Shown: piece after piece, positions 27,101 to 36,518 of the stretch
How the letters are laid out: each line of letters opens with the position of its first letter
How positions within the stretch are numbered: the first letter of the stretch is position 1
DNA from: Psychrobacter sp. Ps6
GTDB taxonomy: Bacteria; Pseudomonadota; Gammaproteobacteria; Pseudomonadales; Moraxellaceae
Assembly (NCBI RefSeq): GCF_022129235.1
Contig: NZ_JADQAI010000002.1
Span: 186,001-250,000 of the forward strand
Direction of reading: 5' to 3'
DNA: 64,000 nt
Notes under the pieces: generated by a model
The model's input: only the letters and a program-made list of their open reading frames with translations
Told to the model about the DNA's origin: nothing
Database searches by the model: none
Made by a program: the position numbers and the translations under genes

Positions 27101-28213
27101 CTAGCCGTCTTTTGCAAACAGTATCAAGCCGATGATAATCAGTACAATACCGACCAGACCTAAGGCTGACGGTAGTGGATTTCCCAGCAGGATCATACCA
27201 CCAATCAAGGCAAAAATGATTTCACTGGCTTGGGTCGAGTCAACGCCAGCGACCTCGCTTGAGGTCACCGCTTGCTCACGCGCATATAAAAACAGACTGG
27301 TCGCGGCCACCCCTGATAACAAGGCGACCAGCAGCGTGTTAAACACCTGCGCGCTGCCCGGTAACTCAGGGCGCACCATGATGCCTAAAACGAGCCAAAA
27401 TGGCAAACTCCCTACGGTCATCAACCACACTTTGTTAAAGGCGTTTTGTAACAGATCCGTCTCGATAACGGGAATACGTCCGATCAAAGTTTGCAGTGTG
27501 GAGCGGTTCGCAGTGTCACGGTCAGCGCTATGCGTATCAGCAGCATCGTGGGCACTGGCTAATAGTGCTGTCTCGGCACGCATCGGCTGCGAATGGTGCT
27601 CACTATCTTGATGCCTATCTTGATGCTTGGCTTTATGCTGTTTCGCATTGTAAGATGCCTGCCAAACCAATTGATTACCAATAGGGTAACTAAATGCGGC
27701 GATCAATGCTGGTAGTGCGCCATACAGCAGCATCTGTGTCAGCGGTATCGTATTAGCGTCGCTAGGCGCATGCAAACCTTCACTGACGTTGACCAGTACG
27801 ACGCCTACAAAGACAATCAGGGCATAAACGATGAATTTTTTATCAAAGCGCTGTCCGAATGCCAGTAAGACAAGTAAACTGGTCACGACAGTAAACATAA
27901 AGGTCGCTGCTACGACCCAACCACTGGCGTGATCACCTGCGTAACAGATGCCAGTATAAAACACGCCGAAGCCAATGCTACCAGTAATGCACCAGAACCC
28001 TATATGCTGCCGAAAAATCGCCCATAGCTCACCGATCCGACCCACGCCATGCTGAACACCAATCATCGCTGTCAATAGCAATAGCATAAAGACATAGCGC
28101 AGACTTGCTGACCAAAACCAATGCCCACCAGCAGCGCTCATCAACTCATTCAATACAAAGGTTGAGCTAAAAAACGCACCTGACAGTAGCCCCAGTAAGA
28201 TCAGCCGAATCAT
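27101..28213 (-). CDS. EmrE-like multidrug resistance efflux transporter (DMT superfamily)
   Basis: A 370-residue DMT protein with about ten membrane helices; SGAFFSSTFVLNELM at the start and LLFAKDG-type end match the 'multidrug resistance efflux transporter' family (about 300-320 residues). The extra length is a hydrophilic insert at about 190-250, between the two five-helix halves, rich in His (HKAKHQDRHQDSEHHSQ) and Asp. This loop is probably cytoplasmic and might bind metal. The substrate is unknown. GGAGG at 28217-28221 (minus strand) gives a strong ribosome-binding site. Confidence 0.82.
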   Translation of the reverse strand: MIRLILLGLLSGAFFSSTFVLNELMSAAGGHWFWSASLRYVFMLLLLTAMIGVQHGVGRIGELWAIFRQHIGFWCITGSIGFGVFYTGICYAGDHASGWVVAATFMFTVVTSLLVLLAFGQRFDKKFIVYALIVFVGVVLVNVSEGLHAPSDANTIPLTQMLLYGALPALIAAFSYPIGNQLVWQASYNAKQHKAKHQDRHQDSEHHSQPMRAETALLASAHDAADTHSADRDTANRSTLQTLIGRIPVIETDLLQNAFNKVWLMTVGSLPFWLVLGIMVRPELPGSAQVFNTLLVALLSGVAATSLFLYAREQAVTSSEVAGVDSTQASEIIFALIGGMILLGNPLPSALGLVGIVLIIIGLILFAKDG

Positions 28214-28327
28214 GTTTCCTCCTTGAGAATATGTGCCTGTATATGGATTTGTATTTATTGTTCTAAATGGATGCTCTATCAGTGATTAGAGTGTGATCTG
28301 TCAGAGATTAGCATATGGTTTGTCTTT

Positions 28328-29059
28328 TTATTTGCCCTTGGCATCTGCCCAAATGATTTTATGCAATTGCAATTGGAAGCGAACGGGCAAGGCATCTGCC
28401 AGCATCCATTCAGCAAGCTCTCTTGCCAATACAGGCACCTCAGGGCTAAGCGCTTCATCAACATCGTCTGCCACGTTAAACATCGGAGAAAACCAAACGG
28501 TGCCGACCAGTTTATCTAGCTGATGCTGGTTCAACTTTTCTTTTGCCCAGTCATAATCTGTACGGTTCATAATGACAAACTTGATTTGATCGTGCTCGGT
28601 GAGATGATCGAGATTTGACCATAAGTTTTTATCGACTTCGCCCGAGCTTGGTGTTTTGAGATCCATCACTTTGCTGACGGCTGATGGTACATTTGCTACC
28701 GAGAGCGCGCCTGCGGTTTCAAGGGATATCTCATAGCCATCGCTGAGCAAGCGTTTCATCAACTCAATCGCGTTGGGCTGTGCTAATGGCTCACCGCCAG
28801 TCAGGCAAATGCGCTTACATGGGTAGCTTTTGATCATGTCTATGATGGTTTCTAATGACTGACGCTCGCCGCCTGTAAAGGCATATTCGGTATCACAGTA
28901 GACGCAGCGCAGCGGACAGCCGGTTAGACGTACAAATATCGTCGGCAAGCCAGACGTCAGTGCCTCACCCTGTAGGGAATAAAAAATCTCAGTCAAACGC
29001 AACCCTGCTTCAGGGTCGGTGACGGGGATAGCGGCGGTGCGCAATAGTGATTCACTCAT
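28328..29059 (-). CDS. queE: 7-carboxy-7-deazaguanine synthase QueE
   Basis: A 243-residue radical SAM enzyme of queuosine biosynthesis that converts carboxytetrahydropterin to CDG. The cluster motif is C48-x3-C52-x2-C55 (CPLRCVYC), FYSLQGEA is the typical N-terminal signature, and LTGGEPL follows as the SAM-binding GGE. It sits alone: other que genes are not in the window, and no preQ1-type aptamer was seen upstream. Confidence 0.94.
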   Translation of the reverse strand: MSESLLRTAAIPVTDPEAGLRLTEIFYSLQGEALTSGLPTIFVRLTGCPLRCVYCDTEYAFTGGERQSLETIIDMIKSYPCKRICLTGGEPLAQPNAIELMKRLLSDGYEISLETAGALSVANVPSAVSKVMDLKTPSSGEVDKNLWSNLDHLTEHDQIKFVIMNRTDYDWAKEKLNQHQLDKLVGTVWFSPMFNVADDVDEALSPEVPVLARELAEWMLADALPVRFQLQLHKIIWADAKGK

Positions 29060-29213
29060 AATATGTCAAATACAGTTAAAGGTTGATAAGGCGATGAAGC
29101 GGTTATCAATCGTAATAAAGAAGAAGGCAGGTTGTGGTATTTGTCGTTTTATGTTTGGATAAAACAAAACCAAAAAACGGATTATAACGCAACGCTCTGC
29201 ATTAAGGTGCAAA

Positions 29214-29243
29214 AAAGACGCTGAAGTTTTCTTCAGCGTCTTT
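29214..29243 (-). terminator. intrinsic terminator of dapD
   Basis: Stem AAAGACGCTGAAG/CTTCAGCGTCTTT with loop TTTT; on the minus strand a U run follows. Confidence 0.88.
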
Positions 29244-29304
29244 GGTAAAGATAGTTTATCGCCATCCGTACCATTCGGGTACGAGGCCATAAGTATTAAA
29301 AATA

Positions 29305-30126
29305 CTAGGCTAAACGTAATAGCTCATTTACTGATGTTTTAGCACGAGTTTGCGCGTCTACTTTTTTCACGATGATTGCAGCGTACAAGCTGTGAGTGCC
29401 GTCTTCTGATGGCAAGCTACCTGGTACGACAACAGAGCCTGCTGGTACACGGCCGCGATGAATCTCGCCAGTCTCACGGTCATAGATGCGTGTAGATTGA
29501 CCGATATAGACGCCCATAGAAATAACAGCGCCTTCTTCGACGATCACGCCTTCAACGATTTCAGAGCGCGCGCCGATAAAGCAATTGTCTTCGATGATGG
29601 TTGGGTTGGCTTGTAATGGCTCTAAAACACCGCCGATGCCAACGCCACCTGATAGATGCACGTTTTTACCGATTTGCGCACATGAGCCAACGGTTGCCCA
29701 CGTATCAACCATCGCGCCTTGATCGACATACGCACCAATGTTGACATAAGAAGGCATCAATACCGCACCCGCTGCGATGTATGAACCTTTGCGAGCAACG
29801 GCTGGCGGTACCACACGGACGCCTGCTTCTTTGAACTGTGCTTCAGTCCAGTTAGCAAATTTCGTTGGCACTTTGTCATAAAACTGTACGTGCTCGCCCG
29901 CTGCTTGAACGTAGTTGTCGTTCAAACGGAACGATAGCAGTACCGCTTTTTTGGCCCACTGGTTGACGACCCATTCGCCATCCTTCTTTTCGGCCACGCG
30001 TAGGCTGCCATTATCTAGCTGCTCGAGTACTTGCTCAATCGCGTCGCGCACGTCTTGTGGCATGTTGCTTGGGCTGTATTCGTTGCGGTTTTCAAAAGCT
30101 TGTTCGATGGTTTGTTGTAATGACAT
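29305..30126 (-). CDS. dapD: 2,3,4,5-tetrahydropyridine-2,6-dicarboxylate N-succinyltransferase
   Basis: A 273-residue left-handed beta-helix acyltransferase of the succinylase branch of lysine/diaminopimelate synthesis. Hexapeptide repeats run from about 105 to 235 ([29 protein letters not shown]). The length equals the usual 273-275. AGGAACC on the minus strand precedes the ATG. The gene is monocistronic with its own terminator. Confidence 0.96.
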   Translation of the reverse strand: MSLQQTIEQAFENRNEYSPSNMPQDVRDAIEQVLEQLDNGSLRVAEKKDGEWVVNQWAKKAVLLSFRLNDNYVQAAGEHVQFYDKVPTKFANWTEAQFKEAGVRVVPPAVARKGSYIAAGAVLMPSYVNIGAYVDQGAMVDTWATVGSCAQIGKNVHLSGGVGIGGVLEPLQANPTIIEDNCFIGARSEIVEGVIVEEGAVISMGVYIGQSTRIYDRETGEIHRGRVPAGSVVVPGSLPSEDGTHSLYAAIIVKKVDAQTRAKTSVNELLRLA

Positions 30127-30350
30127 AAAGGTTCCTAAAATGAATGAAAGGGAGGGTGATCTTAATGTTATGGTTAAAGACTTATATGACCCGGCCTAAA
30201 GAAAATTCAAGGTATGGCTTGGTTCAAAAACTTGCTTGCCATATTGTCGCTAATTTGACCACTTTTAGCAAACAAGTTCAGTATTTCATTATGGCAATGC
30301 TCGAGAAAAAGCGCTCAAAAGACTGCTCAAGATGAATTGTTTATCGTGCT

Positions 30351-31307
30351 TTAAGCGTCTGGTGCAGTGTTTTTTATCCACGCCAAAATATCTTGATAAA
30401 CCGTTTGATGATCTGTTTCGTGCAATACCTCATGGCGCATATTGGGATAAAGCTGAATATCAACATGGCTAAATTTTTGTTTATGTAGGCGTTTGACCAC
30501 GCGGCGAATACCGCGTCCCATGTTACCAATAGGATCATCTTCACCACTGATAAACAGCATTGGGAAGTTTTTGGCAATGGTAGTGGCCCAGCCTTTATTT
30601 AATCCAGTATCCATCAAAGTAAACAATGTTATAAAGCCATTATTGGTAAAGTCAAAACCAGTCTTTGGATCAGCTTCATAGGCTTCGATATTTGCAGTAT
30701 TTTCACTCAACCAAGCAAACTGTGATGATGCAGTGCGATCTTTTAGTTGACTGTTCAATACCTTATTCATGGTATTGGCAAGGACGGTGTTTGGCTGTTT
30801 TGGCGCCACTTTTGCCAGCACTTTATTGATAGGCAGCAAAACTTTGGTCAATGGATTGACGTCTGCTGAACCCATCAATATCGCTCCAGTAAAATTATGC
30901 GCATGATGCTTAAGTACGTTACGCACGATAAATGAGCCCATGGAGTGGCCCATCACAAAATGCGGTACATCAGGGTGACGTGCCTTTAGGCTATCTGCCA
31001 TGACAATCACATCTTTTAGCAGCGATTGTACTGGATGCTCTTCACCAAAAAACCCTAAATCCGCTTCGGTTTTGATGGTCTGGCCATGCCCAAGATGATC
31101 ATAGGTTGCGACAGCGATGCCATTGTTCGCCAAGAACTGTGCAAAATCTGCATAGCGACCACTGTGCTCTGCCATCCCATGCACAATCAATAGCGTCGCA
31201 CTGATGGCAACATTGTTGTCACTTGGCTCAAAAAAGTCATGGTGTAAGTAGTGAGTGTTGTCGGAAGAGAGAATGTTATCATTACTGGTATCGAGAGTGT
31301 TACTCAT
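30351..31307 (-). CDS. alpha/beta hydrolase, monoacylglycerol-lipase-like (serine aminopeptidase S33 fold)
   Basis: A 318-residue cytoplasmic hydrolase. HGMAEHSGRY (43-52) forms the oxyanion region, the nucleophile is S122 in GHSMGS, the acid is probably the Asp in SGEDDPIG and the base the His in NMRHEVLHE. The pattern fits monoglyceride/lysophospholipase proteins (PldB-like). It probably hydrolyses acylglycerols or lysophospholipids. No signal peptide. Monocistronic. Confidence 0.86.
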   Translation of the reverse strand: MSNTLDTSNDNILSSDNTHYLHHDFFEPSDNNVAISATLLIVHGMAEHSGRYADFAQFLANNGIAVATYDHLGHGQTIKTEADLGFFGEEHPVQSLLKDVIVMADSLKARHPDVPHFVMGHSMGSFIVRNVLKHHAHNFTGAILMGSADVNPLTKVLLPINKVLAKVAPKQPNTVLANTMNKVLNSQLKDRTASSQFAWLSENTANIEAYEADPKTGFDFTNNGFITLFTLMDTGLNKGWATTIAKNFPMLFISGEDDPIGNMGRGIRRVVKRLHKQKFSHVDIQLYPNMRHEVLHETDHQTVYQDILAWIKNTAPDA

Positions 31308-31664
31308 ATAAGCTTCCTTGACAGGTTTTAATGGTCTATATTTTTCATGGATCGTTATTTCATAAATACCGATCAGTTAGGTGGCGTCGTTATGATTTTA
31401 TTTTACTAGGCGCTGATTGGTCGACCATTTTACCTTATTTTTTTGTGTTACGTGACAGGGTAATGAAATCTATACTTGGTAGCACCATTTAATGACAAAA
31501 ATGAGTATGGTCAATATTATCTAAATTATCTAAGCCACTTATACCATCCACCCGATCATCAGGGTCGTCTATCAGACATATCTTATTTATAAACTGCTTT
31601 TGTGCTACTTATATGACAAGCACTACAATTCGCTTATCAACACCTATCCATCACTTTGATTAGA
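31308..31664. other. intergenic region upstream of the arsenosugar operon
   Basis: This 357-base divergent gap has no gene. It holds a promoter candidate at 31600-31629 and a GACATAT half-site at 31575-31581 that matches the right half of the arsR operator. Confidence 0.5.
31600..31629 (+). promoter_or_regulatory. candidate promoter of the FAD-oxidoreductase/arsenosugar genes
   Basis: TTGTGC (31600-31605) and TACAAT (31624-31629) are spaced by 18 bases and lie 35 bases before the start codon. Confidence 0.4.
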
Positions 31665-32834
31665 ATGCCAATGAAACAGCTGTCGCCAAAGAAACTATTG
31701 TTAGCAGGGGCAGGTCATGCTCATATTGGACTGTTACGTCGGCTTGTTGCTGGGCAGCTAGAGAGTACGGGTTTCAAGGGAACGGCTATAGACATCGCTC
31801 TAATTAGCGAGCAACCGCAGACTATATATTCAGGAATGCTACCTGGTTGGATGGCAGGACATTACTCGCTTGACGATATCAGTATCGATATAAAAACACT
31901 TTGTATGCGAGCAAGTGTGCGCTTTATTGAGCAGTCGATCGTGCAGGTTGATGCGGCATCCAACATGGTCGCGACAACGGGCGATGAGCGATTGGTACTT
32001 GATTATGATTTGCTGTCTTTAAATACGGGTGCAGAGACAGATATGCGTTGGTTAGATAAACGAGACAGCTATGCTAAGACGGATACTCACGCTAGTACAG
32101 ACGTAATCGCTATTCGTCCCTTGTCAGAGTTTATCACGCATTGGCAGCAGATTTTGGCTGAGGCGCGGCAAGCCAGTCAATATCAATTGGCAATCGTTGG
32201 TGCTGGGGCCGCCGCGACCGAATTGGTCATGGCAGCTCAAGTCGCGCTACAGCATATCAATCTAAATCATCAAGTGACACTGGTGTGCGGTGAGCATCTG
32301 TTGTCAGGGTTTAATCCGCGTTTTCAGCAACGCGTTATTAGGCAGCTGCATCGCCATGATATTAAGATAGTCCATGAGCGAGCGACTGGTTATCATGATG
32401 GTCATTTATTGACCGCACATGACACGCTGCCAATGGATGCTGTGATCGCCGCGACGGGAGTGGTAGGATCAGCATGGACCGCTGCCACTGATTTACAGAC
32501 AGTAAATAATGGTTTTATCGCCGTTAATGCCAAGCAGCAGAGTGTCTCTCATTCTAATGTATTCGCCGTTGGTGATGTTGCCACGCGAGTGGACAAAGAC
32601 GTCGCGCATTCAGGCGTTCATGCGGTACATGGCGGCGCGATAGAGGCAGATAACCTATTGGCCTATCTCAAAGACGAACCCATGCAAGACTATAAACCCA
32701 AAAAAAACACGCTATATTTATTGTCTTGCGGGGACAAGTACGCCATTGCCAGTTGGGGAGCGCTCAGTCTACAAGGTCGCGGGATTTGGTATCTAAAACG
32801 GTATATCGATCAGCGCTTTGTGAAGGCTAAGTAG
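31665..32834 (+). CDS. FAD/NAD(P)-dependent oxidoreductase of the arsenosugar cluster
   Basis: A 389-residue flavoprotein of the pyridine nucleotide-disulfide reductase fold. The FAD loop is GAGHAHIGLLRRL near the N-terminus, a second dinucleotide loop VGAGAAATELVMA is near 180, and FAVGDVATR near 305 closes the FAD site. The GAGHAH start is shared with NADH-dehydrogenase-like proteins fused to SelD in other bacteria. It has no redox-active CxxxxC. Genes of this type occur next to arsS clusters; the substrate here is unknown. The start is uncertain (ATG at 31665 or 31671, no clear Shine-Dalgarno). Confidence 0.82.
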   Translation: MPMKQLSPKKLLLAGAGHAHIGLLRRLVAGQLESTGFKGTAIDIALISEQPQTIYSGMLPGWMAGHYSLDDISIDIKTLCMRASVRFIEQSIVQVDAASNMVATTGDERLVLDYDLLSLNTGAETDMRWLDKRDSYAKTDTHASTDVIAIRPLSEFITHWQQILAEARQASQYQLAIVGAGAAATELVMAAQVALQHINLNHQVTLVCGEHLLSGFNPRFQQRVIRQLHRHDIKIVHERATGYHDGHLLTAHDTLPMDAVIAATGVVGSAWTAATDLQTVNNGFIAVNAKQQSVSHSNVFAVGDVATRVDKDVAHSGVHAVHGGAIEADNLLAYLKDEPMQDYKPKKNTLYLLSCGDKYAIASWGALSLQGRGIWYLKRYIDQRFVKAK

Positions 32835-32989
32835 AGCAGCACTGGTTGGCATAAATAACAAAATCGATCTTACAAAACTGATGCTACCAGTGATTCACAA
32901 TCAGGTATGATTGATTAAACAAAATGTAAAATGAAAGGTCAATAAATAAGGTATGATGTTTATAAAATAGCAAATAAAAGCAATTACTT

Positions 32990-33003
32990 ATATGTAAACA
33001 TAT
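32990..33003. promoter_or_regulatory. 14-bp palindrome upstream of arsS
   Basis: ATATGTAAACATAT is a perfect palindrome (arms ATATGT/ACATAT) 38 bases before the arsS start. The arms share ATATGT with the arsR operator, but the half-site spacing differs. Confidence 0.4.
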
Positions 33004-33041
33004 CTTTTTTGAGTTGTGTTATTAACGGGGTCTATACGATT

Positions 33042-34037
33042 ATGAAATCGACTATCGAACTACTTGAGCACACCGACTTTCCGGCGATCAAACGTCGCGA
33101 ACTAACGATACTGCAAGTCAACATGGGCTACTTATGCAATATGTCTTGCGTCCATTGCCATGTGGCGGCCAGTCCTTATCGCACGGAGATGATGTCACGC
33201 GAGTTGGTTGAGCTGATTCCCAAAGTATTGCAAGCGCAAAATATTGATACGCTCGATTTGACGGGCGGTGCCCCTGAGATGCATGAGGACTTTAAGTATT
33301 TGGTCAAAGCGGCGCGTGCGCTGGGCGTCAAAGTAATAGACCGCTGTAACCTGACCATTCTTATGGAAGATGGCTATGAGGACATGGCGCAGTTTCTAGC
33401 AGATAACCAAGTCGAAGTCGTGGCTTCCCTGCCGTGTTACTCCTTAGAAAACGTGGATAAGCAGCGCGGCAAAGGTGCGTTTGACGATAGTATATTAGGA
33501 CTGCAGAAACTGAACCAGTTAGGCTATGGTAGGGCTGATTCAGGTTTGACCTTGAACTTGGTCTATAATCCGCAAGGCGCGAGCTTACCGCCCAATCAGC
33601 AGCAGCTTGAAGCGGACTATAAGCGCGAGCTAAAGGAACATTTTGATATAGAGTTCAATCATCTGTTTGCCCTTACCAATATGCCGATTCAGCGTTTTGG
33701 TGCAGTACTATTGGCCAAAAATGAATTCCATCCGTACATGGGCTTACTCAAGGAAAACTACGTGGCGGACAACTTGAGTGAAGTGATGTGTCGCTCGACT
33801 ATCAGTGTTAATTGGCTGGGCGAATTGTTCGACTGTGATTTTAATCAGCAATTAGAGATGCCTGTGCCCAATAAATCGCGACGTCATCTCAGCGATCTGC
33901 TTACCCAAAATCCCTCTGGTGATGCCATTGCTATTGCGGACCACTGCTACGGCTGTACGGCAGGACAGGGAAGCAGCTGCGGTGGTGCGTTAGAAGAAGA
34001 GACCGTAGAGCAGACGATAGTAGACACGACTGTTTAG
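33042..34037 (+). CDS. arsS: arsenosugar biosynthesis radical SAM protein ArsS (Cys form)
   Basis: A 331-residue radical SAM enzyme. The cluster motif is C32-x3-C36-x2-C39 (CNMSCVHC) and LDLTGGAPEMH is the GGE-like strand. The C-terminal signature C302-Y-G-C305-TAGQGSSC313GG is diagnostic of the ArsS family, in which some members carry selenocysteine here; the codons are TGC, TGT and TGC, so this is the cysteine form. ArsS is known to attach a 5'-deoxyadenosyl group from SAM to dimethylarsenite, giving the adenosyl-arsenical precursor of arsenosugars. A weak GGGG precedes ATG 33042; a TTG at 33009 is in frame but unlikely. Confidence 0.93.
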   Translation: MKSTIELLEHTDFPAIKRRELTILQVNMGYLCNMSCVHCHVAASPYRTEMMSRELVELIPKVLQAQNIDTLDLTGGAPEMHEDFKYLVKAARALGVKVIDRCNLTILMEDGYEDMAQFLADNQVEVVASLPCYSLENVDKQRGKGAFDDSILGLQKLNQLGYGRADSGLTLNLVYNPQGASLPPNQQQLEADYKRELKEHFDIEFNHLFALTNMPIQRFGAVLLAKNEFHPYMGLLKENYVADNLSEVMCRSTISVNWLGELFDCDFNQQLEMPVPNKSRRHLSDLLTQNPSGDAIAIADHCYGCTAGQGSSCGGALEEETVEQTIVDTTV

Positions 34038-34143
34038 ACGCCCATATTTACCATTAAGGGTCGTTGATCATAAATAGTTGTTAGGCTATCGAGCTGGACA
34101 GCTGCGACAGACAAACATCACCAATTCAAGTGGAGTGAATCTT

Positions 34144-34965
34144 ATGTCAAGATTGAATGTTTCAACAAAGACCTTGGTCGTGCAACCAATTATTGCGCTC
34201 GCGATTTTATCATCAAGCGCGGCTGTCTATGCAGGTTTCAACCATCAAAGTTGGGATAACTTATTAAATAAGCATGTGACCATGACCAATGGCGGTAAGG
34301 CTTCCGTGGTGAATTATGCGGGCATGCAAGCGGATAAGAGCAAGCTGGCAAGTTATCTTGAAGCGACGAGTAAAGTCTCTCAAGCAGAATTTAATCGCTG
34401 GAGCAAAAACGAGCAGTTGGCATTTTTGATTAATGTCTACAATGCTGGCACGGTCGATTTGGTACTCACGAAATATCCTAATATTAAATCCATTAAAGAC
34501 ATTGGCGGTCTGTTTGGCTCGCCGTGGAAGCAGGAGTTTATTCCACTATTGGGTAAAACACGCTCGCTTGATGATATCGAGCACAACCTCATTCGTGGCT
34601 CCAAGCGCTACAACGATCCGCGTATTCACTTCGCGGTTAATTGTGCGAGTATTGGTTGTCCTGCACTGCAAGATGACGCCTTTACTGGCAGGGGTTTGGA
34701 CAGTCAATTAGAGCAGGCAACTGCTAAATTTTTGTCAGATGGTAGTCGCAACAATTTCAAGGGCAATACACTAAGGGTGTCGCCGATTTTTAAATGGTAT
34801 AAGTCAGACTTTGAGAGCAATTGGCGTGGTACAAAAAACTTAGAAGGGTTTTTAGGTCGCTATAGCTCATCACTAGGAATGAACAAAGCCCAGACAGCAG
34901 ATCTAAATCAAGGAAAAATAAAAATCAGCTACACCGACTACAATTGGAATTTGAACAAAAAATAA
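34144..34965 (+). CDS. exported DUF547 protein of the arsenosugar cluster
   Basis: A 273-residue protein with a cleavable signal peptide (hydrophobic 14-28, VYAG cleavage around residue 31), hence periplasmic. DUF547 covers about 85-210: NVYNAGTVDLVL, SLDDIEHNLIRG, DPRIHFAVNCASIGCPAL. The conserved H, N and C residues of this last block suggest a papain-like or transglutaminase-like fold, but no activity is established to my knowledge. DUF547 genes recur near arsS. GTGGAGTGA before ATG 34144 supports this start. Confidence 0.88.
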   Translation: MSRLNVSTKTLVVQPIIALAILSSSAAVYAGFNHQSWDNLLNKHVTMTNGGKASVVNYAGMQADKSKLASYLEATSKVSQAEFNRWSKNEQLAFLINVYNAGTVDLVLTKYPNIKSIKDIGGLFGSPWKQEFIPLLGKTRSLDDIEHNLIRGSKRYNDPRIHFAVNCASIGCPALQDDAFTGRGLDSQLEQATAKFLSDGSRNNFKGNTLRVSPIFKWYKSDFESNWRGTKNLEGFLGRYSSSLGMNKAQTADLNQGKIKISYTDYNWNLNKK

Positions 34966-35007
34966 GTCAATGCTCGCGAGTTTATTCTTATTAAAACGGG
35001 ACGTACC

Positions 35008-35715
35008 TTGAACCTCTCTATCATTATTCCATTGTTAAATGAAGTGGATAATCTGCCAAACCTTATTGCTCATATCAATGCGCTCAGCCCAGCGCCGCAG
35101 CAAGTGATATTGGTCGATGGTGGGTCAACGGATGGCTCGATTACCGCCGTCCATGATTTGCTAAAAGCGTTGCCAAAGATGACCCTGTCGTCAATTGACT
35201 GGCATATTATTGAGTCTGTTGCTGGACGCGCTTGTCAGATGAATGCTGGCGCTAAGCGAGCAACTGGTGACGTATTTCTGTTTCTACATGCTGATACTCG
35301 GTTGCCGACTGATGCGATAGATGACATTCAACGTGCAATGACCACGTATGACTGGGGACGCTTTAATGTGCGCTTAGATAGTCATCATCCGCTTCTTAAA
35401 GTCGTTGGGATAATGATTAATAAGCGCTCACGTCTAGTCAGTATCGCAACGGGCGATCAAGCTATTTTTATTAAAAATTCTCTATTTGAACGACTGGGTG
35501 GCTATACCGATCAGCCATTGATGGAAGATGTCGAGCTATGTAAGCGCCTAAAACCGATTAGCAGGCCCGCTTGCTTAAAAAGCACAGTGACGACGTCAGC
35601 ACGGCGTTGGCAGCAACATGGATATTTCCGTACCATATTTTTGATGTGGCATTTGCGCTTTGACTATTGGCGCGGGGTATCGCCAGATACTTTACAACAG
35701 CGTTATTACAAGTAG
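35008..35715 (+). CDS. family 2 glycosyltransferase, TIGR04283-type (arsenosugar-associated)
   Basis: A 235-residue GT-A enzyme: SIIIPLLNEVDNLP at the start, VDGGSTDGS (about 35-43) for nucleotide sugar, LHADTRLP (about 93-100) as the DxD-type metal site, and LMEDVELCKRLK as the acceptor/catalytic block. It begins at TTG with GGGA six bases upstream. NCBI-style family names link it to arsenosugar clusters. It is expected to join a sugar or polyol donor to the dimethylarsinoyl-riboside; donor and acceptor are not known from sequence. Confidence 0.88.
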   Translation: MNLSIIIPLLNEVDNLPNLIAHINALSPAPQQVILVDGGSTDGSITAVHDLLKALPKMTLSSIDWHIIESVAGRACQMNAGAKRATGDVFLFLHADTRLPTDAIDDIQRAMTTYDWGRFNVRLDSHHPLLKVVGIMINKRSRLVSIATGDQAIFIKNSLFERLGGYTDQPLMEDVELCKRLKPISRPACLKSTVTTSARRWQQHGYFRTIFLMWHLRFDYWRGVSPDTLQQRYYK

Positions 35716-35768
35716 AAATGATCCAGCCATATTGCACTAATAACAATAATAAAAAGGGCTTCGTATTG

Positions 35769-36446
35769 ATGCATGCGACCAGCAACCGAACCACTACTAT
35801 AGATGTCAACTCACAGATAAAAGAGCAACCTACCTGCGTCATTTTATTTGCCAAATATCCAGCCCGTGATAAGGCAAAGACTCGTCTACAGCCTGCATTG
35901 GGTGTGGATGGTGCTGCGCTTATGGCAAGGCAGCTGCTATTACACAGTGTCGAGCAAGCTGTGGCGAGCGATTTTGCGGTAGAGCTATGCGTGAGTCCAG
36001 CGCCAACGGATCCCTGCTGGCAAGCGCTTGATTTACCCAAGTCACTGCAATGGTCTGCTCAGGCAGAGGGGGACTTGGGTAGGCGCATGTTGATAGCCAG
36101 TCAGAGCGCATTAGAAAAATATGAAAAAGTTGTCCTAATTGGAACAGATTGTCCTAGCCTTACGGTAGAGCGTATACAGACCGCCGTACAGCAGCTAGAT
36201 AAAGATGACGCGGTGACGATTCCTGCAACCGATGGGGGATATGTGTTGCTCGGATTCAAACAAGTTGATAGCAGCCTTTTTTCAAACATCAGCTGGAGTA
36301 CGTCGAGCGTCGCTGAAGTGACTAAGCGACGTATCGCGGCATTAGGTTGGACACTAGCGCTATTGCCAGCGTTGCATGATATTGATGAGCCTGATGATTT
36401 GGAGCATCTACCGTCGGATTGGCGTAATACACTCAACAAAATCTAA
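35769..36446 (+). CDS. TIGR04282-type arsenosugar-associated glycosyltransferase/nucleotidyltransferase-like protein
   Basis: A 225-residue GT-A-fold protein. ILFAKYPARDKAKTRLQPALG (about 20-40) resembles the nucleotide-binding start of CofC/MobA-like nucleotidyltransferases; VLIGTDCPSLT (about 118-128) carries the metal Asp, and PATDGGYVLLGF follows. The family (DUF2064) is regularly paired with the preceding GT2 next to arsS. It might activate or transfer a sugar. I place the start at ATG 35769; the frame is open further upstream. Confidence 0.87.
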   Translation: MHATSNRTTTIDVNSQIKEQPTCVILFAKYPARDKAKTRLQPALGVDGAALMARQLLLHSVEQAVASDFAVELCVSPAPTDPCWQALDLPKSLQWSAQAEGDLGRRMLIASQSALEKYEKVVLIGTDCPSLTVERIQTAVQQLDKDDAVTIPATDGGYVLLGFKQVDSSLFSNISWSTSSVAEVTKRRIAALGWTLALLPALHDIDEPDDLEHLPSDWRNTLNKI

Positions 36447-36518
36447 AAATTAAACATCATTTTTTACCGTTATTCATTTATGTTTTAAATAGATATTACT
36501 ATTAATAAGGATATTGTT

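Noticed and set aside
33954..34000. Selenocysteine codon in arsS
   Set aside because: The C-terminal signature uses TGC, TGT and TGC; no in-frame TGA is present.
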